A stretch of DNA of 35,458 nt from Planctomycetaceae bacterium (GCA_016795075.1 JAEUIP010000013.1:1-35458); one strand, 5' to 3'. Positions 17,719 to 25,942 are shown, counted from the stretch's first letter. Program-made: numbers and translations. Notes: generated from the letters alone by a model not told the origin.

Positions 17719-17782
17719 GCTGCCAGTCCTCTGGCAACTCGTCATTGTAGGCTGCCAGTCCCCTGGCAACACGTCACGGTAA
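17719..17782. repeat. Tandem pair of 32-bp palindrome-containing repeats
   Basis: Copies at 17719-17750 and 17751-17782 match at 27 of 32 positions. Each contains TGCCAG-4 bases-CTGGCA, a 6-bp stem with a TCCT or TCCC loop. They lie in the rpoZ to helical-repeat gene spacer. There is no T-run, so they are not classical terminators; they look like short interspersed palindromic elements. Confidence 0.8.
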
Positions 17783-17855
17783 ACAAAACTTGCTTACGCC
17801 ATCGATGACGAAGCGAACGTGGTTATACGTGTGTTTCCGCCCGGATGCAAGGCAA

Positions 17856-18116
17856 TTATAGGTCGTCCAAATCCAATTCTGGGGCCTCGGTTTGCGGTTC
17901 CGGGCTACGAAATGCTACTTCGTTTTCTGGGTCCAAGAAGATTTTGTCCTCGAGAATTTCTTGCAACGCGATAGCCATGCGATCAGTTTTTGTAGTCGCT
18001 ACCAAAGGCCGAGACCCTCGGACCAACTGAACGACCCGCTTTTGCAGCAGGGTAGACAATTTGAACCGTCCACCAACTTTGTTGACAATGTCTTCTTCTT
18101 TTAGTTCTTCGTACAA
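17856..18116 (-). CDS. rpoZ: RNA polymerase omega subunit
   Basis: Small subunit that helps assemble and stabilise RNA polymerase around beta-prime. At 86 residues it has the usual omega length, with the conserved pattern [23 protein letters not shown] (in pieces GGRFKLSTL and KRVVQLVRG) and [13 protein letters not shown], then an acidic tail. The start is a TTG at 18116 with GGAG 8 bases upstream, inside the end of gmk (16-base overlap), so translation is probably coupled. The gmk-rpoZ order is widely conserved and supports the call. Confidence 0.93.
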   Translation of the reverse strand: MYEELKEEDIVNKVGGRFKLSTLLQKRVVQLVRGSRPLVATTKTDRMAIALQEILEDKIFLDPENEVAFRSPEPQTEAPELDLDDL

Positions 18117-18682
18117 GTTGATTCTCCGCTAGTTTCGATCAAATGACATATTTCCTGAACGGTTTGGGCCACATCATGATTGACAATCACATGTTGGTAC
18201 AGGCCCGATTGCCGCAGTTCCTCCGCGGCAACTGCCAGTCGCCGCTGGATGGAGGCTTCGTTTTCGGTGTTTCGCCCCCGCAATCGTCGTTCCAGTTCCC
18301 CCAAGCTGCCGGGATGAATAAACATTGTTAGAACCGCAGGATGGTTGGCCATCACTGTTTTGGCGCCTTCAACATCGATCTCCAAAACAACATGTTTGCC
18401 TGCAGCCAGCGCTTCCTGGACCGGTTGGCGAAGGGTTCCATACCAATCGCCACGTCCGAACACTTCTGCACATTCCAAGAAGTTATTACTGCGCCGATGT
18501 TCGGCGAATTGCTCGTGGGAAAGGAAATGATAACTCTTGCCGTCAATTTCTCCAGGGCGGGGAGCCCTCGTCGTGGCTGACACGCTGAGACAAATCGGTT
18601 GCTTGCAGCTAGCAATCACCTGCCCGACTACCGTGCTCTTCCCCACTCCAGACGGTCCTGAAATTACGATTAATTTAGCCAT
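18101..18682 (-). CDS. gmk: Guanylate kinase
   Basis: Converts GMP and ATP to GDP and ADP in the cytoplasm. At 193 residues it has the P-loop GPSGVGKST (about 9-17), the GMP-binding segment [19 protein letters not shown] in the usual place, [27 protein letters not shown], and the LID-type region [19 protein letters not shown]. Length and motif spacing are standard. It lies 7 bases after yicC and overlaps rpoZ by 16 bases. The ATG at 18682 begins [12 protein letters not shown]; its SD is weak, consistent with coupling to the upstream gene. Confidence 0.97.
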   Translation of the reverse strand: MAKLIVISGPSGVGKSTVVGQVIASCKQPICLSVSATTRAPRPGEIDGKSYHFLSHEQFAEHRRSNNFLECAEVFGRGDWYGTLRQPVQEALAAGKHVVLEIDVEGAKTVMANHPAVLTMFIHPGSLGELERRLRGRNTENEASIQRRLAVAAEELRQSGLYQHVIVNHDVAQTVQEICHLIETSGESTCTKN

Positions 18683-18689
18683 GGGGCGT

Positions 18690-19601
18690 TCACTCGACGT
18701 TTTGGACCATTTCCCGCATCCGTTCGATGCAGGTTTTCAATTCGACCACATGAACGGCGATTTCCGCGTCGTTGCCTTTGCTGCCGATGGTGTTGGTTTC
18801 TCGCACCATCTCTTGGATCAAGAAGTCCATTTTGCGGCCTTGGCTTTCGGAATCGTCCAATAGCTTGCGGAATTGATCCAGGTGGCTTCGTAGCCGCACC
18901 ACCTCTTCCGAAAAATCACATCGATCCGCGTAGACAGCCACCTCCCGCATCAAATCGACAGTCCAAGCCACTTGGGGGAGACCATGGTTATCCGGACCGC
19001 TCACGGCGGTCATCAGCTGTTGGATGCGTTCTAGGATTCGCTGTTGATAAACTTGGCTGACAACGGGAGCGCGACGTTCGATTTCTTGCAAACGGGAGGT
19101 CATGATTTCGAGATTTTGGGTCAAATCCCGGTGCATGGCTTGGCCTTCAATGGCACGCATGTCATTGAATTGCTTGATGGCCTGCAACACGGCGGCTTCC
19201 ATGGAGGGCCACAACGCTTCAACCTGGTCGCGATTGCCACCGCCTTCGTCCGTAACACCCGGCAAAGTCAGGACCGCTGCCAATAAGTCGGCGGAATTTG
19301 AATCCTCGGATTCGTTGCGGATCTCCCGTAGTTGACGCTGATAGCCGGCAATGACCTCGCGGTTGAGCCGGTAGGCACTTTCCAAGCCCCCCGCAGTCAC
19401 ACGAAGGTTCAGATTAAGCGTGCCGCGACGAACGTGAGCCTGTACCACGCGTTCGATTCGCGGCGCTAGTTCGTTAAAAAGTTCCCCGCACCGAACGCTA
19501 ACTTTCAAGAACCGATTGTTGACCGACCGAACTTCGGCTTGAACCGTATGCCCGGCTTGGGAAACCATTGCCAGACCTTGGCCCGTCATGCTGAGTAACA
19601 C
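18690..19601 (-). CDS. yicC: YicC/YloC family protein
   Basis: Member of the YicC family, reported as an endoribonuclease involved in small-RNA turnover in E. coli. At 303 residues it starts with the family opening MLLSMTGQG (usually MIRSMTGFG) from a GTG codon. The N-terminal domain has EVRSVNNRFLKVSVR and RRGTLNLNLRV; the C-terminal domain has the strongly conserved GRKMDFLIQEMVRETNTIGSK block near the end (in pieces GRKMDFLIQEM and RETNTIGSK). It sits in the usual yicC-gmk-rpoZ order. There are 30 bases between the secG stop and this start. Confidence 0.94.
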   Translation of the reverse strand: MLLSMTGQGLAMVSQAGHTVQAEVRSVNNRFLKVSVRCGELFNELAPRIERVVQAHVRRGTLNLNLRVTAGGLESAYRLNREVIAGYQRQLREIRNESEDSNSADLLAAVLTLPGVTDEGGGNRDQVEALWPSMEAAVLQAIKQFNDMRAIEGQAMHRDLTQNLEIMTSRLQEIERRAPVVSQVYQQRILERIQQLMTAVSGPDNHGLPQVAWTVDLMREVAVYADRCDFSEEVVRLRSHLDQFRKLLDDSESQGRKMDFLIQEMVRETNTIGSKGNDAEIAVHVVELKTCIERMREMVQNVE

Positions 19602-19631
19602 GGCGAACGCCTTTACCTAATTTTTAATTGA

Positions 19632-20234
19632 CTACAGTCCAGAGCCGTCGGTCTTTGGGATATCTTGCGCACCTGCTGCGCCGCCGGTTTCGCCGGCACT
19701 TTTGCCGCCGGCGTCACCGGTGGTTGTCCCAGCATCACCCGTTGCCGTTCCCGCCTCTGGTAGAGCACCGGTCTCGGTTGGGGTTTTGGTGGCATCGTCG
19801 CTCGGAGGCGTCACGGGTTCGGTAGCGCCCTTTCCGGTCTCCCCGCTCTTTTCCGCGTCATTTGATTTTTCTAACGGCAGGGGTGGAAGGTCTTTCAATG
19901 GGTCCGCAATTGGTGCGGAGTTGTTGGCAGGCACTGGCGCTGACGCACCTGCGGTCGGAACGGGGTCGGCCATAGGTGCAACTCGACGACCTTGGATCAT
20001 CAAAATACTCAACAGGCACAACACGAACCAAAAAATAGCCATGCCAGCCGTCACGCGGGTAAACGTGTCGCCTGCTTTAGCGCCAAAAGCGCTGCTGCCG
20101 CCACTGCCGCCCAGCGCACCGGCCAAACCGCCACCGCGTCCGCGTTGGATCAAGATTAGAAAAATCATGATCAGAGACGTAAAAAACAATAACGACCCCA
20201 TCACGATTTGGATGTAAAGATTCGCAAGTAGCAC
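19632..20234 (-). CDS. secG: Preprotein translocase subunit SecG with long C-terminal extension
   Basis: SecG is the small accessory subunit of the SecYEG channel. Here TM1 (about 9-29), the conserved cytoplasmic loop [16 protein letters not shown] and a second helix (about 63-82) match SecG. After residue 85 the protein continues for about 115 residues of Pro/Ala/Thr/Gly-rich, acidic low-complexity sequence, far beyond the usual 75-120-residue length. With both SecG ends normally periplasmic, the tail would lie outside the cytoplasm. The start is GTG with GAAGGT about 10 bases upstream. It lies between tpiA and yicC on the same strand; the tpiA-secG order is common in bacteria and supports the call. 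Confidence 0.93.
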   Translation of the reverse strand: MLLANLYIQIVMGSLLFFTSLIMIFLILIQRGRGGGLAGALGGSGGSSAFGAKAGDTFTRVTAGMAIFWFVLCLLSILMIQGRRVAPMADPVPTAGASAPVPANNSAPIADPLKDLPPLPLEKSNDAEKSGETGKGATEPVTPPSDDATKTPTETGALPEAGTATGDAGTTTGDAGGKSAGETGGAAGAQDIPKTDGSGL

Positions 20235-20373
20235 GGTCCACGGTACCTTCTAAAAGACAAACGAGGCGCAGCAATCTGCCAACAGGCGTTGAGATTGTTG
20301 CGGTGAGCATTAGAAACAGGATTCCAGTTTGGTGCAACGGCATCCTGGAACAACTCGGCGGAAAACTACCGGA

Positions 20374-21138
20374 TCAAGCCACTTTTTCCGCCTTTGTTGC
20401 GTGAATGATCCCTAAAAACGACTCGGCCTTTAACGAAGCGCCGCCAACCAAAGCCCCATCGATGTTCTCTTGGGACAATAATTCGCCGGCGTTGTCCGCT
20501 TTGACGCTTCCGCCGTACAGGATCCGGACTTGGGCGGCGGTCGTTGGCGAAAACGATTTGGCCAACCATTGGCGAATGGATGCGTGAACTTCTTCGGCTT
20601 GGGCCGGAGTTGCCACTTGGCCAGTCCCGATCGCCCAAACAGGCTCGTAGGCGATCACGGTTTGTTGCATTTGCTCCGCCGACAATCCCGCAAGACTGAT
20701 TCGGCATTGCTCCAGCACGACCTGGTCCGTTTGTCCCGCCTGCCGTTGCTCCAAAAGTTCGCCGACGCAAACGATCGGGGTTAGGCCAGCCTTCAAGGCC
20801 GCCAATATCTTGCGATTGACCTGTTCACTGGTCTCACCCATCAAATTGCGGCGTTCGCTGTGGCCGAGGATCACGGCGCTGGCATGCAAATCTTGCAGCA
20901 TGGAGCAGCTGACTTCCCCAGTAAACGCTCCGTCGGCGTTTTCATTGACGTTTTGGGCTCCCACTTTCAGGCCCGTGTTGGCAGTGATTACCGCGTCCAA
21001 ATACACGGCGGGCGGAAAGACGGCCACGTCCACAGCCGGCGAGTCGCTCAAACCCGAAGCAATTTGCCGCGCCAGCGCCACGCATTGGGTTCGGCTCAGG
21101 TTCATTTTCCAGTTTCCGGCGATCAGGGGGCGTCGCAT
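20374..21138 (-). CDS. tpiA: Triosephosphate isomerase
   Basis: Glycolytic TIM-barrel enzyme interconverting dihydroxyacetone phosphate and glyceraldehyde 3-phosphate. Catalytic residues are all present: K11 in GNWKMN, H93 in ILGHSERR, and E165 in VIAYEPVWAIGTG. The phosphate-binding YGGSVKADN and GALVGGASLK segments are intact. At 254 residues it is typical. The ATG at 21138 has GAGAAA about 6 bases upstream. There are 139 bases to secG with no evident terminator. Confidence 0.98.
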   Translation of the reverse strand: MRRPLIAGNWKMNLSRTQCVALARQIASGLSDSPAVDVAVFPPAVYLDAVITANTGLKVGAQNVNENADGAFTGEVSCSMLQDLHASAVILGHSERRNLMGETSEQVNRKILAALKAGLTPIVCVGELLEQRQAGQTDQVVLEQCRISLAGLSAEQMQQTVIAYEPVWAIGTGQVATPAQAEEVHASIRQWLAKSFSPTTAAQVRILYGGSVKADNAGELLSQENIDGALVGGASLKAESFLGIIHATKAEKVA

Positions 21139-21220
21139 GTTGCATTTCTCGAGAGTAAGGGGGAAGTTCTGTTTCGTCCGCCGCGATCGACGGGGGGCGG
21201 TAAGTCCGTGAAAAAGTCAG

Positions 21221-21538
21221 CTAGGCCTTGGGCGAGTCGGAGCGTCGAAACACGGCCACAATGTCCTCGACAGGAACAACAAACAAGTGATTATCGCTTT
21301 CAAAATCGACTGGGATCGCGTTTTTGGGATGAAACAGTACCTTGTCGTACTGCCGGAGAGGCACGTCATCATCATTTTCAACCGCGGCAGAAATGGTCAC
21401 GATCCGACCAGTGATTGTCGGGATTTCCGCATCATCGGGGAGCGCAATTCCACCTTTGGTTTGCCGTTTTGGTTCGTCTTTGCGAACCAAAACGCGGTGG
21501 CCGATGGGCTCGACATATTCGAACGATGGGCTGGGCAT
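21221..21538 (-). CDS. GroES-like co-chaperonin (Cpn10 family)
   Basis: A 105-residue Cpn10-fold protein. The pattern GHRVLVRKDEPKRQTKGGIALPDDAE corresponds to the GroES N-terminal strand and mobile loop (in pieces HRVLVRKDEP and KGGIALPDD). The strand GRIVTIS, the YDKVLFHP segment and the C-terminal VVPVEDIVAVF also match. It is divergent from canonical GroES: the loop after GGI lacks the usual hydrophobic tripeptide, and no groEL is adjacent. I start at the ATG at 21538, where family similarity begins; upstream sequence would add 26 unmatched residues. It lies 82 bases upstream of tpiA on the same strand and 179 bases from the divergent rplY. It could be an extra co-chaperonin rather than the housekeeping GroES. 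Confidence 0.8.
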   Translation of the reverse strand: MPSPSFEYVEPIGHRVLVRKDEPKRQTKGGIALPDDAEIPTITGRIVTISAAVENDDDVPLRQYDKVLFHPKNAIPVDFESDNHLFVVPVEDIVAVFRRSDSPKA

Positions 21539-21717
21539 AACGCTCGCTAATGGTGGCTCGGGGGATGGACTCCAGACCGACAACTTAATCGGTAGGAAGT
21601 GGTTTTGGCAAGGCAACTTTTGGGCTTGTCAACAAATTTCATTCTGTCACAATACGCGATTCCCGCGAACGAGGTGTTGGCGGGATTTAGCTAAGAGATT
21701 TGCTGGGAGATCGATAG

Positions 21718-21990
21718 GTGACCAACCTAGACGTAAAACTGCGGAGCGAAAAAGGGACGGCCCAATGCTGCCGCCTACGTGAAACGGGATGGATTCCTGG
21801 AGTATTGTACGGAGGCCAGGGCGGAAATGTAGACGTTTCGCTAAACGCCAAGCAGCTGTTGCTAGCAGTTCGCAAGGGGCTGGCCAACTTCTCACTTCAA
21901 GGGGAAGTCAGTGGGAACGTGGTTTTAAAGGCCGTGCAATATGACGGCTTGGGAAGCGTCGTTCTCCACGTGGATCTATTGCGAGCCTAA
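21718..21990 (+). CDS. rplY: Ribosomal protein bL25, short form
   Basis: A 90-residue protein with the bL25 5S-rRNA-binding fold. The family pattern CCRLRETGWIPGVLYGGQGG (in pieces LRETGWIPGVLYG) is followed by VDVSLNAKQL and the C-terminal VVLHVDLLRA, equivalent to the VLHVDF strand of L25. It is the short E. coli-like form without the TL5/Ctc C-terminal domain. It starts at GTG with GGGAG about 11 bases upstream. pth follows 8 bases after the stop; the rplY-pth order is widely conserved and supports the assignment despite modest similarity. Confidence 0.85.
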   Translation: MTNLDVKLRSEKGTAQCCRLRETGWIPGVLYGGQGGNVDVSLNAKQLLLAVRKGLANFSLQGEVSGNVVLKAVQYDGLGSVVLHVDLLRA

Positions 21991-21998
21991 CCCGGCAA

Positions 21999-22556
21999 AT
22001 GAAAGTCGTCGTTGGGCTGGGGAACCCGGGTCGTGAATACGAGCACACCCGACATAACGTGGGCTTTGCGGTGATTGGGGAGCTGACCCGAAGAAACGGT
22101 GGAGCTCGATCGGTTGCGAAGTTTCAGGCAGAATTGACGGAAATTCGTTTTGGTTCGGAAAAGGTGGTACTCGTTTGCCCCTTGACTTATATGAACCGGA
22201 GCGGGACAACCATTGGTCCATTGGTCGCGTTTTACAAGCTGCCACCGGAAGACCTAATGATTGTCTGCGATGACCTTAGCTTGCCTTTGGGAAAGATCCG
22301 GCTGCGAGCTCAAGGCTCGTCAGGTGGGCAGAAAGGTCTACAAGACGCGATTCGTGTTTTGGGGAGCGATGTGTTTCCTCGATTGCGAATAGGGATTGGG
22401 GCCACGCCGGCGGGTTGGGAAACCTCCGATTACGTGCTCAGTCGGTTTTCGGCTGAAGAATTGCCGGTTGTTCAGCAGGCGGCGTGGACGGCGGCTGATG
22501 CGGTAGAGTCCTGGGTTAATTCGGGCCTTTCCGCGACCATGAATAAATTCAATTGA
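21999..22556 (+). CDS. pth: Peptidyl-tRNA hydrolase
   Basis: Releases tRNA from prematurely dropped peptidyl-tRNA in the cytoplasm. At 185 residues it starts with the signature VVVGLGNPGREYEHTRHNVGF (in pieces GLGNPGREY and HTRHNVGF), which supplies N9 and the catalytic H19. TYMNRSG, the DDLSLPLGKIRLR loop with its catalytic Asp, and GSSGGQKGLQDAI are all present. The C-terminal helix contains the usual DYVLSRFSAEE. It lies 8 bases after rplY and 36-42 bases before rpsF in one operon. Confidence 0.98.
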   Translation: MKVVVGLGNPGREYEHTRHNVGFAVIGELTRRNGGARSVAKFQAELTEIRFGSEKVVLVCPLTYMNRSGTTIGPLVAFYKLPPEDLMIVCDDLSLPLGKIRLRAQGSSGGQKGLQDAIRVLGSDVFPRLRIGIGATPAGWETSDYVLSRFSAEELPVVQQAAWTAADAVESWVNSGLSATMNKFN

Positions 22557-22598
22557 GGGTGTAAACCGGCTGTAAGGCCGTTTTGAGGAGTAGTGACT

Positions 22599-22991
22599 TT
22601 GGACGCGAACGTATACGAATTGATGCTGATTTTGGATCCTAATACCTACGCCAAAGATCCGGGCGGAACGGCCAATATGGTCAAGAGCATGATCGAAAGC
22701 CACGGCGGAACCGTGATGGCCAATCGATTGTGGAACGAACAGCGTTTGGCCTTCCCGATCGATGGTCATCGCAAAGGGGTTTATTGGTTGACGTACTTTA
22801 GTATCAAGGGTACGGAGTTGGCCAAGATCGAGCGTCAATGCGTGATTACGGATTCGATCATTCGGCACATGGCCATCAAGATCGATCCCCGACTGACGGA
22901 AACCTTGGTTGCCATGGCCTTGGGAGAGCGCCCCATGAGGTCGTTGGCTAGTGAGATCAAGGAGCCGATCGGGGCGGATTCGGACGAGTAG
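22599..22991 (+). CDS. rpsF: Ribosomal protein bS6
   Basis: A small-subunit protein that in most bacteria binds bS18. The pattern [10 protein letters not shown] at the N terminus, [33 protein letters not shown] and [14 protein letters not shown] match S6 (in pieces [11 protein letters not shown] and KGVYWLTYF). The start is ambiguous: a GTG at 22593 is only 2 bases from GAGGAG, whereas the TTG at 22599 has 8 bases of spacing, so I prefer TTG (130 residues; 132 with GTG). The C-terminal extension after the fold is acidic. It follows pth and precedes ssb by 185 bases. Confidence 0.95.
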   Translation: MDANVYELMLILDPNTYAKDPGGTANMVKSMIESHGGTVMANRLWNEQRLAFPIDGHRKGVYWLTYFSIKGTELAKIERQCVITDSIIRHMAIKIDPRLTETLVAMALGERPMRSLASEIKEPIGADSDE

Positions 22992-23037
22992 TTCGAAAAA
23001 AAATACCTGGGGCACCAGTTTTCCGATTTAGATTTGG

Positions 23038-23176
23038 TATGATGGCGTCATCGGTCGGCTTCCCGGTTGATGTGCCGGGACCGTGGTTTTACGGTGCAAG
23101 GGCTCTGCACTGCTTTTTTGTGGCTGTCTCGCGGGCAATGACGACGGCGAAGCAGCAAATTGCAGGAGTGTCTGTC
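23038..23176 (+). promoter_or_regulatory. Structured ssb leader with possible internal promoter and attenuator-like hairpin
   Basis: TATGAT at 23038-23043 is a -10-like hexamer with a poor -35. Downstream are TCCCGG-8 bases-CCGGGA (23061-23080) and GTGCA-7 bases-TGCAC (23094-23110), followed after 3 bases by T6 (23114-23119), which is terminator-like. The ssb ATG is 57 bases further on. The arrangement would suit an internal promoter with attenuation, but is unproven. Confidence 0.4.
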
Positions 23177-23617
23177 ATGGCCAGTTTCAATCGTGTTATT
23201 TTGATGGGCAACTTGACCCGGGATGTGCGCTTGGAGAAGACTCCCCAAGGAACTTCCGTGGCCGAGGTTGGATTAGCGGTTAAAGATCGCGTCAAGCGGA
23301 ACGGGGAGTGGGTCGACGAGGTTACTTTTGTCGATATCGTACTTTGGGGGCGGACGGCAGAAATCGCTGGTGAGTACCTAAGCAAAGGTTCCCCTGCGTT
23401 TTTTGAAGGACGGCTCAAGCTCGAGACGTGGGAAAACAAAGAGGGGCAGAAACGTTCAAAAATGCGGGTGATTGCTGATCGCCTGCAACTGCTTGGGACA
23501 CGCTCTGGTAACGGAGCCGGTGGGACGCCGTCAGGTGTGCCGACGACTGGGCCAGCAATTGCCGCGGTTCACGGTGGGCAGGACCACGACATTCCGGAAG
23601 AAGATATTCCGTTCTAA
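23177..23617 (+). CDS. ssb: Single-stranded DNA-binding protein
   Basis: A 146-residue SSB. The OB fold begins [19 protein letters not shown] (in pieces [16 protein letters not shown]) and includes [23 protein letters not shown] and the [14 protein letters not shown] beta-hairpin (in pieces [11 protein letters not shown] and [10 protein letters not shown]). A short Gly/Thr/Pro-rich linker leads to the acidic tip DIPEEDIPF, which in other SSBs recruits replication and repair proteins. The ATG at 23177 is chosen because it begins the OB fold and has GGAG about 9 bases upstream; the open frame extends 46 codons further without family similarity. It is the single-OB tetrameric type. Confidence 0.97.
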   Translation: MASFNRVILMGNLTRDVRLEKTPQGTSVAEVGLAVKDRVKRNGEWVDEVTFVDIVLWGRTAEIAGEYLSKGSPAFFEGRLKLETWENKEGQKRSKMRVIADRLQLLGTRSGNGAGGTPSGVPTTGPAIAAVHGGQDHDIPEEDIPF

Positions 23618-23676
23618 GGATGTTTTCGCCGGTGGATGTCGGTTGAATTTTTGCGAGGAAATTTTGTTGTGAAGTG

Positions 23677-23769
23677 GCAGCCGAGATTCGATCGGCTGCT
23701 GCTTTGCTTTGATAGCTGAAACCTTGGAAACCGAACTGTTCGGTGTTTTTTGCTGCCGACACAGTCGGC
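23677..23769 (+). promoter_or_regulatory. Three consecutive hairpins upstream of rplI
   Basis: Hairpin 1: 23677-23684 with 23692-23699 (GCAGCCGA, 8 bp). Hairpin 2: 23730-23735 with 23739-23744 (ACCGAA, 6 bp), then G and T6 (23746-23751), which is terminator-like. Hairpin 3: 23755-23760 with 23764-23769 (GCCGAC, 6 bp). They fill the 179-base ssb-rplI spacer, where rpsR is normally found, and could attenuate or autoregulate rplI. Confidence 0.6.
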
Positions 23770-23796
23770 GGATGTGAATGCGAAAGAAGTAAATTT

Positions 23797-24345
23797 ATGC
23801 CACACCTTAAACCAAAAAAGCGACGTCCGTCAGTCAAAGGCTTCAAGCGAAAGCCCAAAGGTCGAAATGGCGGGATCGAGCTATTGCTGATTCAATCGGT
23901 TGATCACTTGGGCAAGCAAGGCGATGTGGTGACTGTTCGCCCTGGACATGCCAATAATTTTCTTTTGCCGCAAGGCCTGGCAACCGTGGCGACAGACCAC
24001 CACAAGCGGATGGTGGAAAAGCATCGCGAAAAACTAGTTGCCATCGAAAAGGCGCGGCTGAAGTCGCTGCTGGATATGGCTGCAGAACTTGGCAAGCAAA
24101 GTGTGACCATCGAAGCCAATGCCAGCGATGAAGGTCACTTGTACGGTAGTGTCAGTGCAACCGACATCATCGGCGCTCTCAAGGCCATGAATTTCGACAT
24201 CACCCGAGATCAGCTTCGTATGGAGGGTGTGCTTAAGGAAGTTGGCCTATATTCGGTCAAAGTTCGCTTGCACTCCGAAGTGGAAGCCGAAGTCAAGGTC
24301 TGGGTTGTTCCGACGTCGGGTGAAGATATCGAAGTCAAAGCCTAG
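23797..24345 (+). CDS. rplI: Ribosomal protein bL9 with basic N-terminal extension
   Basis: A 182-residue L9. The family N-terminal domain is recognised from IELLLIQSVDHLGKQGDVVTVRPGHANNFLLPQGLA (in pieces HLGKQGDVVTV and GHANNFLLPQGLA), followed by the long connecting helix and the C-terminal domain (LYGSVSATDI, KEVGLYSVKVRLH). The canonical start would fall at about residue 26; here it is preceded by a strongly basic extension rich in Lys, Arg and Pro (KPKKRRPSVKGFKRKPKG). The ATG at 23797 has GAAAGAAG upstream; starting further upstream would add 18 residues. It is the last gene of the rplY-pth-rpsF-ssb-rplI group, followed by a strong terminator. Confidence 0.96.
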   Translation: MPHLKPKKRRPSVKGFKRKPKGRNGGIELLLIQSVDHLGKQGDVVTVRPGHANNFLLPQGLATVATDHHKRMVEKHREKLVAIEKARLKSLLDMAAELGKQSVTIEANASDEGHLYGSVSATDIIGALKAMNFDITRDQLRMEGVLKEVGLYSVKVRLHSEVEAEVKVWVVPTSGEDIEVKA

Positions 24346-24848
24346 GCGAATCAACTCCTCTGAACCGATCTCCAAGCCCCCAACTTGCCTCAAGAGGCAA
24401 GTTGGGGGCTTTTTTTGTATCATCGGACGCCTATTTGACCGGTTCGAAGTATCGCTCGCTGTTCTTTTGGATTATTTTTGTGTTGAAATGTGGAATTTTG
24501 TAACCTTTAGGTATTGCTTTGTATCTTCGGAAGTGTAAAAATGACGAATGCATCTAGGTGCGGCTTGAGGTTGCGCTACTAACAAGGCACAGGGATCCTC
24601 CGGATTTCTGCTTGTTTGTCCTGACAACAACAAACTTCACGAAGAGCAACTTCACTGGATATTTGGCGAGTTTTTGGACTTGCCAGTTATCCGATAATGG
24701 GTGGTTTTTCGGTTTTTTTGGTAGCGCAGCGGAGAGTCAGGAGTTTTGGATGACGACCGGGACCAATGATACCTTTATACCTTACTGTCTGAGGTTCCTG
24801 GAAACGTGATCCTTGTAGTTCGTATCATTTTCTAATGGAGGGTGTCTT
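24346..24848. other. 503-base intergenic region between rplI and DUF1559 gene
   Basis: It contains the rplI terminator at 24375-24416. The following 430 bases are T-rich compared with neighbouring genes. They should contain the DUF1559 promoter and a leader, but no unambiguous -35/-10 pair was found. An open frame at 24558-24809 has no ribosome-binding site or family resemblance and is not called. Confidence 0.5.
24375..24416 (+). terminator. Strong intrinsic terminator after rplI
   Basis: A perfect 16-bp stem (24375-24390 with 24395-24410) with loop CAAG, running directly into a run of T (24410-24416). It is 29 bases after the rplI stop codon and ends the ribosomal-protein operon. Confidence 0.96.
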
Positions 24849-25928
24849 ATGACACTGAATCGCAAGCAGGGTTTTACCCTGGTAGAGCTTTTGGTGGTGA
24901 TTGCGATCATCGCCGTATTGATCGGTTTGTTGCTACCTGCTGTTCAGCAGGCACGCGAAGCCGCTCGTCGTGCACAATGCGCGAACAATTGCAAGCAAAT
25001 GGGCTTGGCAACGTTGAACTATGACTCGACTTACAAAGTATTGCCTCCATCGGGCTTGGGTTGGGATCCGCTGAAGCGTCCTGAACTTGGTCCTCCGGGT
25101 GGAGCCAGCTGGCATCAAAAGATTGGTACTTTGACCTATCTGTTGCCCTACATGGAATTGGATAACTTGGACAGCCGGCTCAAGCCAGCGACCAAGAACG
25201 TGGAACGCTTTGTGTTCCAAGGTACCCACTTCCCACCGTTTGCATACCAACCACCGAATCTGAATGCGGCTGCCAGCTGGTGGTCGACTGACGATATGTG
25301 GTACGCCGCTGGCGCTCGTGTTCCAGGTTTTACCTGCCCAACGCAGAACTTGTCGGAATTGGCTCCAAACACCATGTTCCACATGGTCAATGGTCCTGAA
25401 CGACCAGTAAGTAACACCGTGTGGGGGGCTTTCTTCGGTTCGCCAGACGGTGCACAGTTGGGCAAGAGCAATTACAGCTCGAATGCTGGCTTCATTGGCC
25501 GCTTGCCAATGCCAACCGACCAACCGCAATGGGAAAAGTGGGAAGGTCCTTTCACCAACCGATCTCGCGTTCGTCAACCAGTCTCTGACGGTAACTCCTA
25601 CACGATGGCCTTCGGCGAACACGTCGGTGGTTTGGATGAAGACTTGCTGGTCAGCGGTGTCATCAAGATGAACTGGGCATTGGCATGGGTCGGTGCTGGT
25701 GGTTTGCCAACCGCTTGGGGTGTCGCCAATCCCGTTTACATTGAAGCTTACGATGTAATCGATCCAGGTCACCGTTGGTACCGTTACGGTAGCGAACACC
25801 CACAAGTCGTGAACTTCTCACGCCTGGACGGTTCGGTCGCTGCGATTCAAAAGGGCGTTCGCACGTTGGATTACCGCAATTTTAGCGGTATGAACGATCG
25901 CGCCAACTTCGACTTGGGCAACGAATAG
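24849..25928 (+). CDS. DUF1559 protein with prepilin-like N terminus (copy 1)
   Basis: A 359-residue DUF1559 (SBP_bac_10-type) protein, a hugely expanded planctomycete family of unknown function. The N terminus has a type IV prepilin/pseudopilin signal: a short basic leader, G-F-T-L-V-E-L-L cleavage motif (residues about 8-15) and a hydrophobic helix, then the family segment [20 protein letters not shown] (in pieces [11 protein letters not shown] and NNCKQMGLA). Near the C terminus is the family H-x9-DG motif, in the form [21 protein letters not shown] about 7 bases upstream supports the start. A small lipoprotein gene follows, an arrangement repeated at 32.7-34.4 kb. It probably locates to the cell envelope after prepilin-peptidase-type processing, by analogy. 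Confidence 0.95.
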   Translation: MTLNRKQGFTLVELLVVIAIIAVLIGLLLPAVQQAREAARRAQCANNCKQMGLATLNYDSTYKVLPPSGLGWDPLKRPELGPPGGASWHQKIGTLTYLLPYMELDNLDSRLKPATKNVERFVFQGTHFPPFAYQPPNLNAAASWWSTDDMWYAAGARVPGFTCPTQNLSELAPNTMFHMVNGPERPVSNTVWGAFFGSPDGAQLGKSNYSSNAGFIGRLPMPTDQPQWEKWEGPFTNRSRVRQPVSDGNSYTMAFGEHVGGLDEDLLVSGVIKMNWALAWVGAGGLPTAWGVANPVYIEAYDVIDPGHRWYRYGSEHPQVVNFSRLDGSVAAIQKGVRTLDYRNFSGMNDRANFDLGNE

Positions 25929-25942
25929 TTGTTTGAGCTGAG

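Noticed and set aside
22567..22580. Short CGGC/GCCG stem just before rpsF, considered as an S6:S18-binding leader
   Set aside because: The stem is only 4 bp and lacks the longer structured context of known rpsF leaders; also bS18 is not encoded here.
24558..24809. An 83-codon frame upstream of the first DUF1559 gene
   Set aside because: No ribosome-binding site, no family resemblance and rare-looking composition (many Phe and Trp); more likely leader or spacer.
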